A DNA stretch of 64,000 bases from Vibrio astriarenae (lineage in GTDB: Bacteria; Pseudomonadota; Gammaproteobacteria; Enterobacterales; Vibrionaceae): the NCBI RefSeq assembly GCF_010587385.1, contig NZ_CP047475.1, positions 620,001 to 684,000 on the forward strand. The letters are read 5' to 3'. The position numbers were made by a program, and so were the translations under genes. Positions 1 through 6,986 of this stretch are shown piece by piece (the first letter of the stretch is position 1; each line of letters opens with the position of its first letter). The notes below the pieces were generated by a model. The model saw only the letters and a list, made by a program, of their open reading frames with translations. It did not search any database and was not told the origin of the DNA.

Positions 1-362
1 AAGTAAGGAACCGCATGCGTTCCGCATAGCGCATTCCATCGAGCATGATTGTTGTCGCGGTTATTGAGTTCGGACAAGTCTTCAAACATATTGTGCCGCG
101 CATAAATTTGTGCGGTGACGTTATCGAGAACGACGATATCAAACGGCAGAGATTTGCTATTGAGCATCAATAGACTGCGCTCATCGTCATTATCAAAATG
201 GATCTGTTCGATTGGCTGAGTGTGTTTTTCTAGCCATTGTTCTGCAACCTGTTCAGAGAGCGTGTCTTCCCATAGGTAGATCCTCAATGGCGGGTTGGTG
301 GTATTGGCTGAGGCACAAGCCGCAGCGAACAGTACTGCACAACAGAGACTGCGGAGTTTCAT
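1..362 (-). CDS. nspS: NspS-like periplasmic polyamine-binding protein, N-terminal part
   Basis: Partial: the gene runs off the left edge, leaving about 120 codons. The translation begins with a signal peptide (MKLRSLCCAVLFAAACASA) followed by LRIYLWEDTLSEQVAEQW, the usual opening of PotD/PotF-type polyamine-binding proteins, and a DIVVLDN segment. In Vibrio cholerae the gene downstream of pheA is nspS, whose product binds norspermidine/spermidine in the periplasm and controls biofilm formation through the membrane cyclic-di-GMP enzyme MbaA. Position (same strand, beyond pheA) and sequence type fit that assignment. The partner mbaA would lie outside the window. A generic PotD paralogue is the alternative. 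Start ATG is at 362, with a normal signal peptide immediately following. Confidence 0.65.
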   Translation of the reverse strand, partial: MKLRSLCCAVLFAAACASANTTNPPLRIYLWEDTLSEQVAEQWLEKHTQPIEQIHFDNDDERSLLMLNSKSLPFDIVVLDNVTAQIYARHNMFEDLSELNNRDNNHARWNALCGTHAVPY

Positions 363-590
363 GCAAATTCCTTTTGCTTGGTGAAACTGTGTATAGCGAG
401 TTAAGAGCTCACACTTGAAACCGGTGTTTGGCTGGTTATGGTGACATAAAATAGAGAGATAGGTCACGAATTAATCGTCAAGAATATGACGAGTCTATCG
501 TTGTGACAGAATTTATCTGGCTTTCGGTATGGTCTTCTAGTTTGGCAGGGATACCCACTGCACGGAGTGTGACAGTGGGTATGACAAGTA
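363..590. other. nspS–pheA intergenic region with a 10-bp stem-loop
   Basis: No gene. Just past the pheA stop there is a perfect 10-bp inverted repeat (551-560 ATACCCACTG, 573-582 CAGTGGGTAT, 12-nt loop). It has no T-run on either strand, so it may be a 3'-end stabiliser or a Rho-independent terminator of poor quality. The remainder should hold the nspS promoter on the minus strand; I could not place it with confidence. Confidence 0.6.
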
Positions 591-1766
591 TTAACCCAAT
601 TTAACCTGAGTCGGTTTGACATTCTCAGTCGGGTAGCAGCCTAGGACTTTGAGGTGTTTCGTTATCTTAGTGAGCTCAACCAGAGCTTGTTGCATCTCTT
701 TCGAGTCTAAGTGTGCTTCTAGGTCAACATAGAACATCTCTTCCCACGGGTTACCCATAATTGGACGTGACTCAAGTTTAGTCATGTTGATGCCGTAACG
801 TTGCAACACTAGTAAACTTTGAACCAGAGACCCGGCCTGCTGAGAGGTCGACATAATCAGAGTCGTTTTCGCTGGAATCTGTGTTGAAACCTCAACAGGT
901 TTACGAGCGACAACGATAAAGCGAGTGTGGTTTTCGGTTTGATTAGCGATATTACCCTGAAGTGGCTGTAAGCCATAAAGCTTACCACTTGATGCGTTGC
1001 CGATGGCTGCAATATCAGGTCGGTTGAGCTCTTGTACTTTTTTCATCGCATCTGCGGTGCTTGCACACGTTTTTAGCTTGACACCCTTGAGGCGACTCAG
1101 GAACTCACTGCATTGTTGATGCGGTTGTGGGTGTGAGTACAGCGTTGTGATTTCCTCAAGGCGTATGTCACTGACACCGACTAAGCAGTGCTCGATCGGT
1201 AGAGTAAGTTCACCCACAATATAGAGCGTCGTGTGCTGAAGTAGGTCATAAACCTCATTGATTGAACCTGAGCTGGTGTTTTCGATAGGCAAAACACCGT
1301 AATCTGCATGGCCACTCTCGACTGTTTTGGCGACCTCTTTGAAAATCTCGCAGTTAAGTTCGACCAGCTCCATATTCTTGCGTGAGAAAAACTCGCGGCT
1401 TGCAAGATGAGAGTATGAGCCTTTTGAGCCAAGAAAAGCCACTCGAGCTAGAGGCTTTTGATGATCTGGGTTCGCTAATTCTTGCAGGTAGGCTTGTTGC
1501 AGCAGAACCGAGTCTTCGATAATTGTGTGGAATAGTTTAGTAATGTACTCAGCGTCAAGTTGGTACTTAGACTTGCCATTATTGATCAACTTCACCAGTA
1601 ACTCTTGTTCTCGGCTTGCGTCACGAACTGGCTTTGACGTTTGAACTTTGCTCTTAGCTACCTCAATGCTCATTTGCCTACGCTCAGAGAGTAGGTTGAG
1701 TAGCTGGTCATCGAGTTCGTTTAATCGCAGTCGAATCTCGTCCAAAGAATACTGAGTGTCACTCAT
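591..1766 (-). CDS. pheA: P-protein: chorismate mutase / prephenate dehydratase
   Basis: Bifunctional enzyme committing chorismate to phenylalanine: chorismate to prephenate, then prephenate to phenylpyruvate, in the cytoplasm. 391 residues, the usual length. An AroQ-type chorismate mutase domain occupies about residues 8-90 (IRLRLNELDDQLLNLLSERR). The prephenate dehydratase domain spans about 105-285 (RVAFLGSKGSYSHLA, NHTRF with the catalytic Thr). A C-terminal ACT domain (about 299-380) carries the ESRP motif that binds feedback-inhibiting Phe. Expression is governed by the phenylalanine attenuator just upstream (leader peptide 1850-1894, terminator 1781-1806). The gene lies downstream of raiA, as in E. 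coli. Confidence 0.97.
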   Translation of the reverse strand: MSDTQYSLDEIRLRLNELDDQLLNLLSERRQMSIEVAKSKVQTSKPVRDASREQELLVKLINNGKSKYQLDAEYITKLFHTIIEDSVLLQQAYLQELANPDHQKPLARVAFLGSKGSYSHLASREFFSRKNMELVELNCEIFKEVAKTVESGHADYGVLPIENTSSGSINEVYDLLQHTTLYIVGELTLPIEHCLVGVSDIRLEEITTLYSHPQPHQQCSEFLSRLKGVKLKTCASTADAMKKVQELNRPDIAAIGNASSGKLYGLQPLQGNIANQTENHTRFIVVARKPVEVSTQIPAKTTLIMSTSQQAGSLVQSLLVLQRYGINMTKLESRPIMGNPWEEMFYVDLEAHLDSKEMQQALVELTKITKHLKVLGCYPTENVKPTQVKLG

Positions 1767-1780
1767 AATCTAGTCCTTAC

Positions 1781-1806
1781 AAAAAAGCCTCCCGTTTGGG
1801 AGGCTT
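1781..1806 (-). terminator. pheA attenuator terminator and competing antiterminator
   Basis: On the minus strand AAGCCTCCC-AAAC-GGGAGGCTT followed by a T-run forms an intrinsic terminator 18 nt before pheA. Alternative pairings are visible: 1865-1873 (segment 1, inside the leader codons, TTTAGCCTC) pairs perfectly with 1835-1844 (segment 2, GGAGGCTAAA). Segment 2 also pairs with the 5' arm of the terminator (segment 3, AAGCCTCC). This is the complete 1:2 / 2:3 / 3:4 scheme of a classical amino-acid attenuator: ribosome stalling at Phe codons frees segment 2 to sequester segment 3 and allow pheA transcription. Confidence 0.9.
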
Positions 1807-1849
1807 CAGTTCAAATATATTGCTACGCGAACGATTTAGCCTCCGGTGA

Positions 1850-1894
1850 TTACCAGATAAAAAAGAGGCTAAAGAAAAATCGTAGAGTTTGCAT
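1850..1894 (-). CDS. pheL: Phenylalanine attenuator leader peptide
   Basis: A 14-codon open frame, MQTLRFFFSLFFIW then TAA, ending about 80 nt before pheA. Five of 14 residues are Phe, in runs of three and two, which is the signature of a pheA leader (the E. coli PheL is also Phe-rich). The second half of the frame overlaps attenuator segment 1, so the position of a stalled ribosome decides between antiterminator and terminator. The terminal Trp codon is a small oddity. The peptide itself probably has no function. It is too short for standard gene callers. Confidence 0.88.
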   Translation of the reverse strand: MQTLRFFFSLFFIW

Positions 1895-1923
1895 AACTAT
1901 TTAAAATTAATTGATGTGTGTTA

Positions 1924-1952
1924 ACAATAAGCAAGCGAACGAGGAGCGTCAA
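1924..1952 (-). promoter_or_regulatory. Sigma-70 promoter of pheL-pheA
   Basis: On the minus strand TTGACG (1947-1952), a 17-bp spacer, and TATTGT (1924-1929), giving a start about 25 nt before the leader ATG at 1894. Spacing and hexamers fit a housekeeping promoter. It lies just past the raiA terminator. Confidence 0.7.
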
Positions 1953-1954
1953 GC

Positions 1955-1981
1955 AAAAAAATAGCGCCCTTGTGGGCGCTA
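1955..1981 (-). terminator. raiA intrinsic terminator
   Basis: Minus strand TAGCGCCC-ACAA-GGGCGCTA followed by a run of seven T. An 8-bp GC-rich stem with tetraloop separates raiA from the pheA transcription unit. Confidence 0.88.
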
Positions 1982-2002
1982 CCTTTTAGAATTTTGTTTC
2001 CT

Positions 2003-2326
2003 CTATTCAACAGGTTCGAGTTCCGGCTTTTCTGCTCGACGAGCTGAAGGCTTGTGGCGAAGTTTGTTGAGTTGGCGTTCAAGCTTCTGTTCGACTTCAT
2101 TAATCGCTGCATACAAGTCCTCTTGACTTGCTGAAGCAATGAGCTGACCTTTAGGTACAGAAATCACCGCTTCAATTTTTTTCTGTTTGTTCGGTTCCTC
2201 ACTGATGGTTGCTTGGCAGCTAATGATGTCTACTTGCCACTTTTCTAGCTTTTTAAATTTGCTCTCGATATGGGCACGGATAGCAGAGGTTAGTTCGATG
2301 TTTTTGCCAGTCATGTTTACTTTCAT
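2003..2326 (-). CDS. raiA: Ribosome-associated inhibitor A / hibernation factor
   Basis: A 107-residue cytoplasmic protein of the YfiA/HPF family that binds the 30S subunit near the decoding site and blocks translation in stationary phase or stress. The LEKWQ and LERQLNKLRHK segments and an acidic tail (KPELEPVE) fit RaiA (YfiA) better than the shorter HPF. Start chosen at ATG 2326, which is preceded by AGAGGA; a longer frame from 2347 adds MTQRKNT but lacks a ribosome binding site. The raiA–pheA neighbourhood is the same as in E. coli. Two CRP-like palindromes lie upstream (2392-2407 and 2603-2618). Confidence 0.93.
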   Translation of the reverse strand: MKVNMTGKNIELTSAIRAHIESKFKKLEKWQVDIISCQATISEEPNKQKKIEAVISVPKGQLIASASQEDLYAAINEVEQKLERQLNKLRHKPSARRAEKPELEPVE

Positions 2327-2391
2327 AGTATTTTTCCTCTGTGTCATCCCTCATGGGTTAACTTCAGATTACGATTCTAGCGTTGAAATGA

Positions 2392-2407
2392 TGTGATCTA
2401 GATCACT
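2392..2407. promoter_or_regulatory. Candidate CRP site upstream of raiA
   Basis: TGTGA-TCTAGA-TCACT, a near-perfect match to the CRP consensus (TGTGA-N6-TCACA) on a 6-bp spacer, 66 bp from the raiA start. Stationary-phase induction of ribosome hibernation factors by cAMP-CRP would make sense. Its exact distance to the start point is not fixed because the -10 is ambiguous (TAGAAT at 2374-2379 or TAATCT at 2366-2371, minus strand). Confidence 0.6.
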
Positions 2408-2602
2408 TAAACGTGTCGAAACTTTTGAGTGTTAGGCAAATGTGATCGAAACCTGCGAGTCGTGAAAATAAATCGAGAAAAAGCTTGAGTTGCACAAAAA
2501 TCTCATTAGATTGGGAAGAGTGATTACTAAAATTCTCCCGTTTTTTAGGGGTTTCCTACAGCCTATCACAAGTATTTGTTGTTTTTTTACTCAGTCAAAT
2601 TT

Positions 2603-2618
2603 TGTGACTCATATCACT
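2603..2618. promoter_or_regulatory. Second candidate CRP site, distal
   Basis: TGTGA-CTCATA-TCACT, again matching both half-sites, 211 bp upstream of the proximal site and 18 bp downstream of the transglycosylase stop codon. Two such matches in one 300-bp region on the raiA side support CRP control of raiA. Confidence 0.45.
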
Positions 2619-2635
2619 TCAATATTTTGAACTTT

Positions 2636-4105
2636 TTAATCTTCCCGCTCATTACGTTCAAACTGTCTTGGACTAGTTGTTAGTGTGGCCGCATTGTTCG
2701 CTTCTTCATGCTCGTGAATCTCTTCAAGCTGTTTATATATCACGTAGTAACGATTGATATTGGCAACGTAATCGACTGGCTCTCGACTGATATTGCGTCG
2801 AGTAATTAACTCAACATTGTGAAACCACTGGTTAGGATCATAGCCATGCTTGGCGGCAAGGCTCCGCATACGGCGAATATTCGCCGGTCCAGCATTGTAG
2901 GCGGCGAGTGAGAAGTAAACTTGGTTGTCTGGTGAGATAGCCTCATCGTCAAAATAGCGATCCTTGATAAAACGCATGTATTTGATGCCAGCGTGAATGT
3001 TGTTTTCGACCGTGTAGATATTGGGAATATTTACGTTGGGATCTTTTGCGGTACTTGGCAGCACTTGCATGACGCCAACCGCTCCCCTTGGAGAGACTTT
3101 TGTTTGATCCAACCCTGATTCTTGAAACCCCTGTGCAGACATCATGAGTGAGTCAAATCCATATTGGTCTGAATACTGCTCGAACACATCTGAAAGGGAT
3201 TCGAGCTTTTCTATCTTACTTGGGTTGAGAATACGTTTCAGCCAGCCCGTGTTATCGATGTATTTTCCATACAGCACATTACCGAGCAGTGTTCCGCTTT
3301 TTGCTGTTTTGATGTACTTGTTGACTGATGCCATTAACTCAGGTGAGTTCTTGCGCATTGCCCATGCAATACTGGCGTCTTCTCTAAGCGGGAATGCTTT
3401 ATGTATTTGTATGTTGTCTAATACATCTAGCCAAAGTTGGGCTTTGTGACCATCTAGAACCGTGAGGTTAATATGGTCTTGGTTGATCATCTCTATGAGT
3501 TCAAAATCCTGCATCGTCTCTTCGATAAACTCGATGAGCATCGGTGACAGATCTTTTGCGTCGAGTTCTGCGTTGATTCTTTGCAAGCTTTCAAAGTAGC
3601 TTGAGCTGCTGCGCACCCAAACTTTCTCGCCACTGAGCTGTTCCAGCGTGGTGATGGGCGCATGCTCTTTGTTGGAAATGAAAAATTCCTTAACCTTGTC
3701 AGAGAGAGGGTCACTAAAGTCCACTTGTAACGCTCGCTTGGGAGTAACCGTGAGATTGGCGACGGCCAAATCACCGAAGCCTTTGGTTAGGGAAGGAATC
3801 AGCTCGTCTCGAGCGACGGGGATGATTTGGACCTTGAGTTGGGGCGATTGCTTTTTCAACTGTTGTTCGTAGTTGTAGAGGAGTTCGGCAATGATCCCTT
3901 TTGGTCGGCCAGCTTCTATATAATAGAAGCCGAGATCGGCGGACACTAGAACGCGCACGACACCTTTGTCGATAAAGGTTTTCATATCACCAAGGTAGGG
4001 ATCTTTTTGCAAAGGAGACAGAGACAATCCCCATGCACTCAGTGACAACAAGCCACAGCATAACAACAAACTGAGTGTGCGAATCACATGGACCTCAAAC
4101 TTCAT
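2636..4105 (-). CDS. MltF-type lytic transglycosylase (binding-protein domain + SLT)
   Basis: 489 residues exported by a signal peptide (hydrophobic LSLLLCCGLLSLSAWG). Residues about 40-275 form a family-3 solute-binding domain, as in MltF where it regulates activity. Residues about 300-450 are a soluble lytic transglycosylase fold with the catalytic Glu in QESGLD (about residue 328), then GAVGVMQVLPSTA and AAYNAGPANIRRMR. The predicted reaction is cleavage of the MurNAc–GlcNAc bond of peptidoglycan with formation of 1,6-anhydroMurNAc. The organism's mltF proper is usually elsewhere (near purL), so this is probably a paralogue; I leave the symbol empty. Single gene between bamD and raiA. Confidence 0.85.
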   Translation of the reverse strand: MKFEVHVIRTLSLLLCCGLLSLSAWGLSLSPLQKDPYLGDMKTFIDKGVVRVLVSADLGFYYIEAGRPKGIIAELLYNYEQQLKKQSPQLKVQIIPVARDELIPSLTKGFGDLAVANLTVTPKRALQVDFSDPLSDKVKEFFISNKEHAPITTLEQLSGEKVWVRSSSSYFESLQRINAELDAKDLSPMLIEFIEETMQDFELIEMINQDHINLTVLDGHKAQLWLDVLDNIQIHKAFPLREDASIAWAMRKNSPELMASVNKYIKTAKSGTLLGNVLYGKYIDNTGWLKRILNPSKIEKLESLSDVFEQYSDQYGFDSLMMSAQGFQESGLDQTKVSPRGAVGVMQVLPSTAKDPNVNIPNIYTVENNIHAGIKYMRFIKDRYFDDEAISPDNQVYFSLAAYNAGPANIRRMRSLAAKHGYDPNQWFHNVELITRRNISREPVDYVANINRYYVIYKQLEEIHEHEEANNAATLTTSPRQFERNERED

Positions 4106-4166
4106 TATAATGTTAATTAAAGGTTAATAACAAAGTTCAATATCGGCAAGAATATCTAAAAACAAT

Positions 4167-4200
4167 AAAAAAACGGCGACTTTAAGCCACCGTTTTTATG
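4167..4200 (-). terminator. bamD intrinsic terminator
   Basis: Minus strand ACGGTGGC-TTAAA-GTCGCCGT (8 bp with two G·U pairs) followed by T7. The plus-strand version has a mismatch, so it acts for bamD. Confidence 0.75.
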
Positions 4201-4252
4201 AGCAATTGATGCTAATTTTATGAGTAATTGATGCTAAAAGCTTAGATCGGAT

Positions 4253-4978
4253 TTAGATCGGATTTAGATCGATTAGCTCGCGAGTACGCTGCGCGGGTTC
4301 ATCTAGACCAAGTTTCTCATACGCTTCAAGTTGAATGCGAAGAGATTTGCGCGCGGCTTCGGTTTCTGGGAAAGTGCGCTGCAGCTCTTGAGCGCGATTG
4401 ATCGCGGCGATCCAAGCTTCACGACGTAGATAGAAATCTGCCGTAGCAAGATCATATTCAGCCAGACGGTTAGTCAAAGATAGCATGCGTTGACGTGCAT
4501 CATTTGCATATTGACTATTAGGGTAACGCTCGAGTAGGCGTTTGAAGTCTGCAAATGCAGCTTTTACCGGCTCTGGGTCGCGGTCACTGCGGTCGACATT
4601 AAAGATGTCGTGCATAAAGTTACGATCTTGTGCCATGTGCGTCAGACCGCGCATGTAGAGTACCCAGTCAATTTTGTCGTGAGTTGGGTTTAGACGCATA
4701 AAGCGTTCGATGGTTGCAAGACCTAGTGGCAAGTCATCGTTTTTGTAGTACGCATAGATAAGGTCAAGCTGTACCTGCTCTGAATATGCACCGAATGGAT
4801 AGCGAGAATCCAGTGCTTCTAATTGTTCAATAGCAGTAAGCCAGTTACCACTTTGCAGTGCAACTTGTGCGTCGGCATAGAGCTCTGATGGTGGGACATC
4901 GGGTACGATTTCTTCGCTGCTCGAACAGCCAAAAAGAAGTGCAGTTGCTAATAAGCCTGATAAAGTGCGGTATTTCAT
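4253..4978 (-). CDS. bamD: Outer membrane assembly lipoprotein BamD
   Basis: 241-residue essential lipoprotein of the BAM complex that inserts beta-barrel proteins into the outer membrane. A lipoprotein signal ends in LLFGC with Cys18 as the lipidated residue, followed by TPR repeats (for example NWLTAIEQLEALDSRYPFG and PNSQYANDARQRM). Transcribed away from rluD, as in many gammaproteobacteria. The last codons (DLNPI) sit in a small direct repeat: an 11-bp unit beginning GATCTAAATCC is repeated right after the stop. The partner bamB is in this same window (31089). Confidence 0.96.
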   Translation of the reverse strand: MKYRTLSGLLATALLFGCSSSEEIVPDVPPSELYADAQVALQSGNWLTAIEQLEALDSRYPFGAYSEQVQLDLIYAYYKNDDLPLGLATIERFMRLNPTHDKIDWVLYMRGLTHMAQDRNFMHDIFNVDRSDRDPEPVKAAFADFKRLLERYPNSQYANDARQRMLSLTNRLAEYDLATADFYLRREAWIAAINRAQELQRTFPETEAARKSLRIQLEAYEKLGLDEPAQRTRELIDLNPI

Positions 4979-5107
4979 GTCAGGTGTTCAATCCATAAAT
5001 TAAATATTTTCTGCGCTTCCGTTACTTTCTACACTGTAACAGATACAATAGCGCCTATTCTTCCACAGTAGTGGTCATTAGTCTCACAGTTTTTAAAAAA
5101 GTTCGAT

Positions 5108-6085
5108 ATGGCACAACAGATTGAGTTAACACAAACCGTACAAGATAGCCAATTAGGTCAGCGTCTGGATCAGGCAATAGCAGAAATGTTTACTGATTTT
5201 TCTCGCTCACGCCTCAAGGAGTGGCTATTGGCTGGCAAGGTATCAATGGATGGTCAAGTCGTCACAAAACCACGCACCAAAGTGATGGGTGGCGAGGTGA
5301 TTGTTTTACAGGCTGAGCTTGAAGATGAAGAACGCTGGGAAGCACAAGACATTCCGCTGAATATCGTTTATGAAGATGACGATATTATGGTCATCAACAA
5401 ACCACGCGATTTTGTCGTACACCCAGGAGCAGGTACACCTGATGGTACTGTGCTTAATGCCCTTTTGCATCACTATCCAGACATAGCGGAAGTTCCACGA
5501 GCAGGTATTGTCCACCGTCTTGATAAAGATACAACAGGACTCATGGTGGTGGCTAAGACCGTACGCTCTCAAACGCGTCTGGTTCGTGCACTACAAAAAC
5601 GTAAGATTACGCGTGAATATGAAGCGATTGCGATTGGTCGTATGACGGCGGGTGGGCGTGTTGAGGAGCCTATTGGTCGCCATTCTACTAAGCGTACGCT
5701 AATGGCCGTTACACCAACAGGAAAACCTGCAGTCACACACTATCGTGTCGCTGAGCACTTCCGTGAACATACACGTATTCGCCTCCGCCTAGAAACAGGT
5801 CGTACGCACCAAATTCGTGTGCATATGGCGTACCTACAGCACCCACTTCTAGGTGATATTGCCTACGGTGGTCGAGCGCGTATTCCACGTGAAGCATCAG
5901 TAGAGGTGACAGAAATGATTCGTCAGTTTGATCGCCAAGCGCTTCACGCGGCAATGCTAAGATTTGAGCACCCAGTCACAGGAGAGGAGGTCGAGTTCCA
6001 TGCCCCTATCCCTGATGACATGGTGGTAATGACGGAAGCACTGCGTGCAGATACAGAGCTTCATGGCCTAAACGACGAGTTCTAA
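5108..6085 (+). CDS. rluD: 23S rRNA pseudouridine(1911/1915/1917) synthase
   Basis: 325 residues, full length. An N-terminal S4 RNA-binding domain (about 18-80, LGQRLDQAIAEMFTDFSRSRLKEWL) precedes the RluA-family catalytic domain with HRLDKDTTG; the catalytic aspartate is Asp139, the same number as in E. coli. It makes three pseudouridines in helix 69 of 23S rRNA and aids 50S maturation. It overlaps no other gene and is followed after 6 bp by pgeF, so the two are probably co-transcribed. Confidence 0.96.
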   Translation: MAQQIELTQTVQDSQLGQRLDQAIAEMFTDFSRSRLKEWLLAGKVSMDGQVVTKPRTKVMGGEVIVLQAELEDEERWEAQDIPLNIVYEDDDIMVINKPRDFVVHPGAGTPDGTVLNALLHHYPDIAEVPRAGIVHRLDKDTTGLMVVAKTVRSQTRLVRALQKRKITREYEAIAIGRMTAGGRVEEPIGRHSTKRTLMAVTPTGKPAVTHYRVAEHFREHTRIRLRLETGRTHQIRVHMAYLQHPLLGDIAYGGRARIPREASVEVTEMIRQFDRQALHAAMLRFEHPVTGEEVEFHAPIPDDMVVMTEALRADTELHGLNDEF

Positions 6086-6091
6086 TTCATT

Positions 6092-6826
6092 ATGTTTATT
6101 GTCCCTAACTGGCCTGTGCCCAACAACATTCGAGCGATCTCTTCTATCAGAGAAGGAGGCGTGTCGGCTGAACCTTATGCGTCACTCAATGTGGGTATGC
6201 ATGTTGGGGATAGTGAGCAAGATGTAACGACCAATCGAGTTCGATTAGCGCGTGCTTCAAAAATGCCGTCAGCCCCAGTTTGGTTGAACCAAACTCACTC
6301 AAATACGGTGTTAGAGTTGGAAAATGCAACGGATGAGGTGCTTGATGCTGATGCCTCATTTACCCGCACACCTGGGGTTGTTTGTGCTGCAATGACGGCA
6401 GACTGTCTCCCTGTTCTCCTCGCTGATGAGCAGGGACGTCAAGTGGCAGCCGTTCATGCGGGCTGGAGAGGGCTTGCTGATGGCATTATTGAAAATGCAG
6501 TGAGTCAGTTCTCAGGAAAAGTCATGGCATGGCTCGGGCCTGCTATTGGTCCAGATGCGTTTGAAGTGGGTCAAGATGTGTATGATGAGTTTGTTGGTCG
6601 TTACTTAGAGGCTAAGTCGGCGTTCAAACAGAGTGCAAATAATGACGATAAGTTTTTTGCCGATATGCATCAGCTAGCGACACAAGCGCTTAACCGTGCA
6701 GGTGTGACCAATATCTCTCGCGACACCCGCTGTACATATAGCAATCCAGAGCAATTTTTCTCCTACCGTCGAGATGGTCAAACCGGTCGACAGGTGACGT
6801 GTATCTGGATGGAGGAGACCTCTTAA
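6092..6826 (+). CDS. pgeF: Peptidoglycan editing factor / purine nucleoside phosphorylase family
   Basis: 244-residue YfiH (laccase-domain, DUF152) protein. The metal-site motifs are visible: NQTHSN (His), MTADCLPVLLAD (Cys) and AAVHAGWRGL (His). E. coli YfiH/PgeF removes UDP-MurNAc carrying L-Ser in place of L-Ala; other family members (FAMIN-like) act on purine nucleosides. Position directly after rluD and before clpB is the standard gammaproteobacterial arrangement. Confidence 0.92.
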   Translation: MFIVPNWPVPNNIRAISSIREGGVSAEPYASLNVGMHVGDSEQDVTTNRVRLARASKMPSAPVWLNQTHSNTVLELENATDEVLDADASFTRTPGVVCAAMTADCLPVLLADEQGRQVAAVHAGWRGLADGIIENAVSQFSGKVMAWLGPAIGPDAFEVGQDVYDEFVGRYLEAKSAFKQSANNDDKFFADMHQLATQALNRAGVTNISRDTRCTYSNPEQFFSYRRDGQTGRQVTCIWMEETS

Positions 6827-6862
6827 ATTTTGTATTTCGACTCACTTGTCGATTTCTCTCCC

Positions 6863-6890
6863 CTTGAAATTTCCGTTTCACAGTTCCATT
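6863..6890 (+). promoter_or_regulatory. Sigma-32 heat-shock promoter of clpB
   Basis: CTTGAAA (6863-6869), 13 bp, then GTTCCATT (6883-6890). The -35 is a perfect RpoH consensus and the -10 resembles CCCCATNT. It lies 97 bp before the clpB start, as expected for a heat-shock gene. Confidence 0.8.
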
Positions 6891-6986
6891 TAATGTTATA
6901 TGACGCGCGCCACACAGCGCGATAAATTTTGCCACTACAGTTTCCAAGGTGACATCTGTAGTTGTTTGACATTAATGGAGGCCTAT

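Noticed and set aside
212-418. Plus-strand frame of 68 codons over nspS
   Set aside because: Antisense to the signal-peptide region of nspS, which has better coding character.
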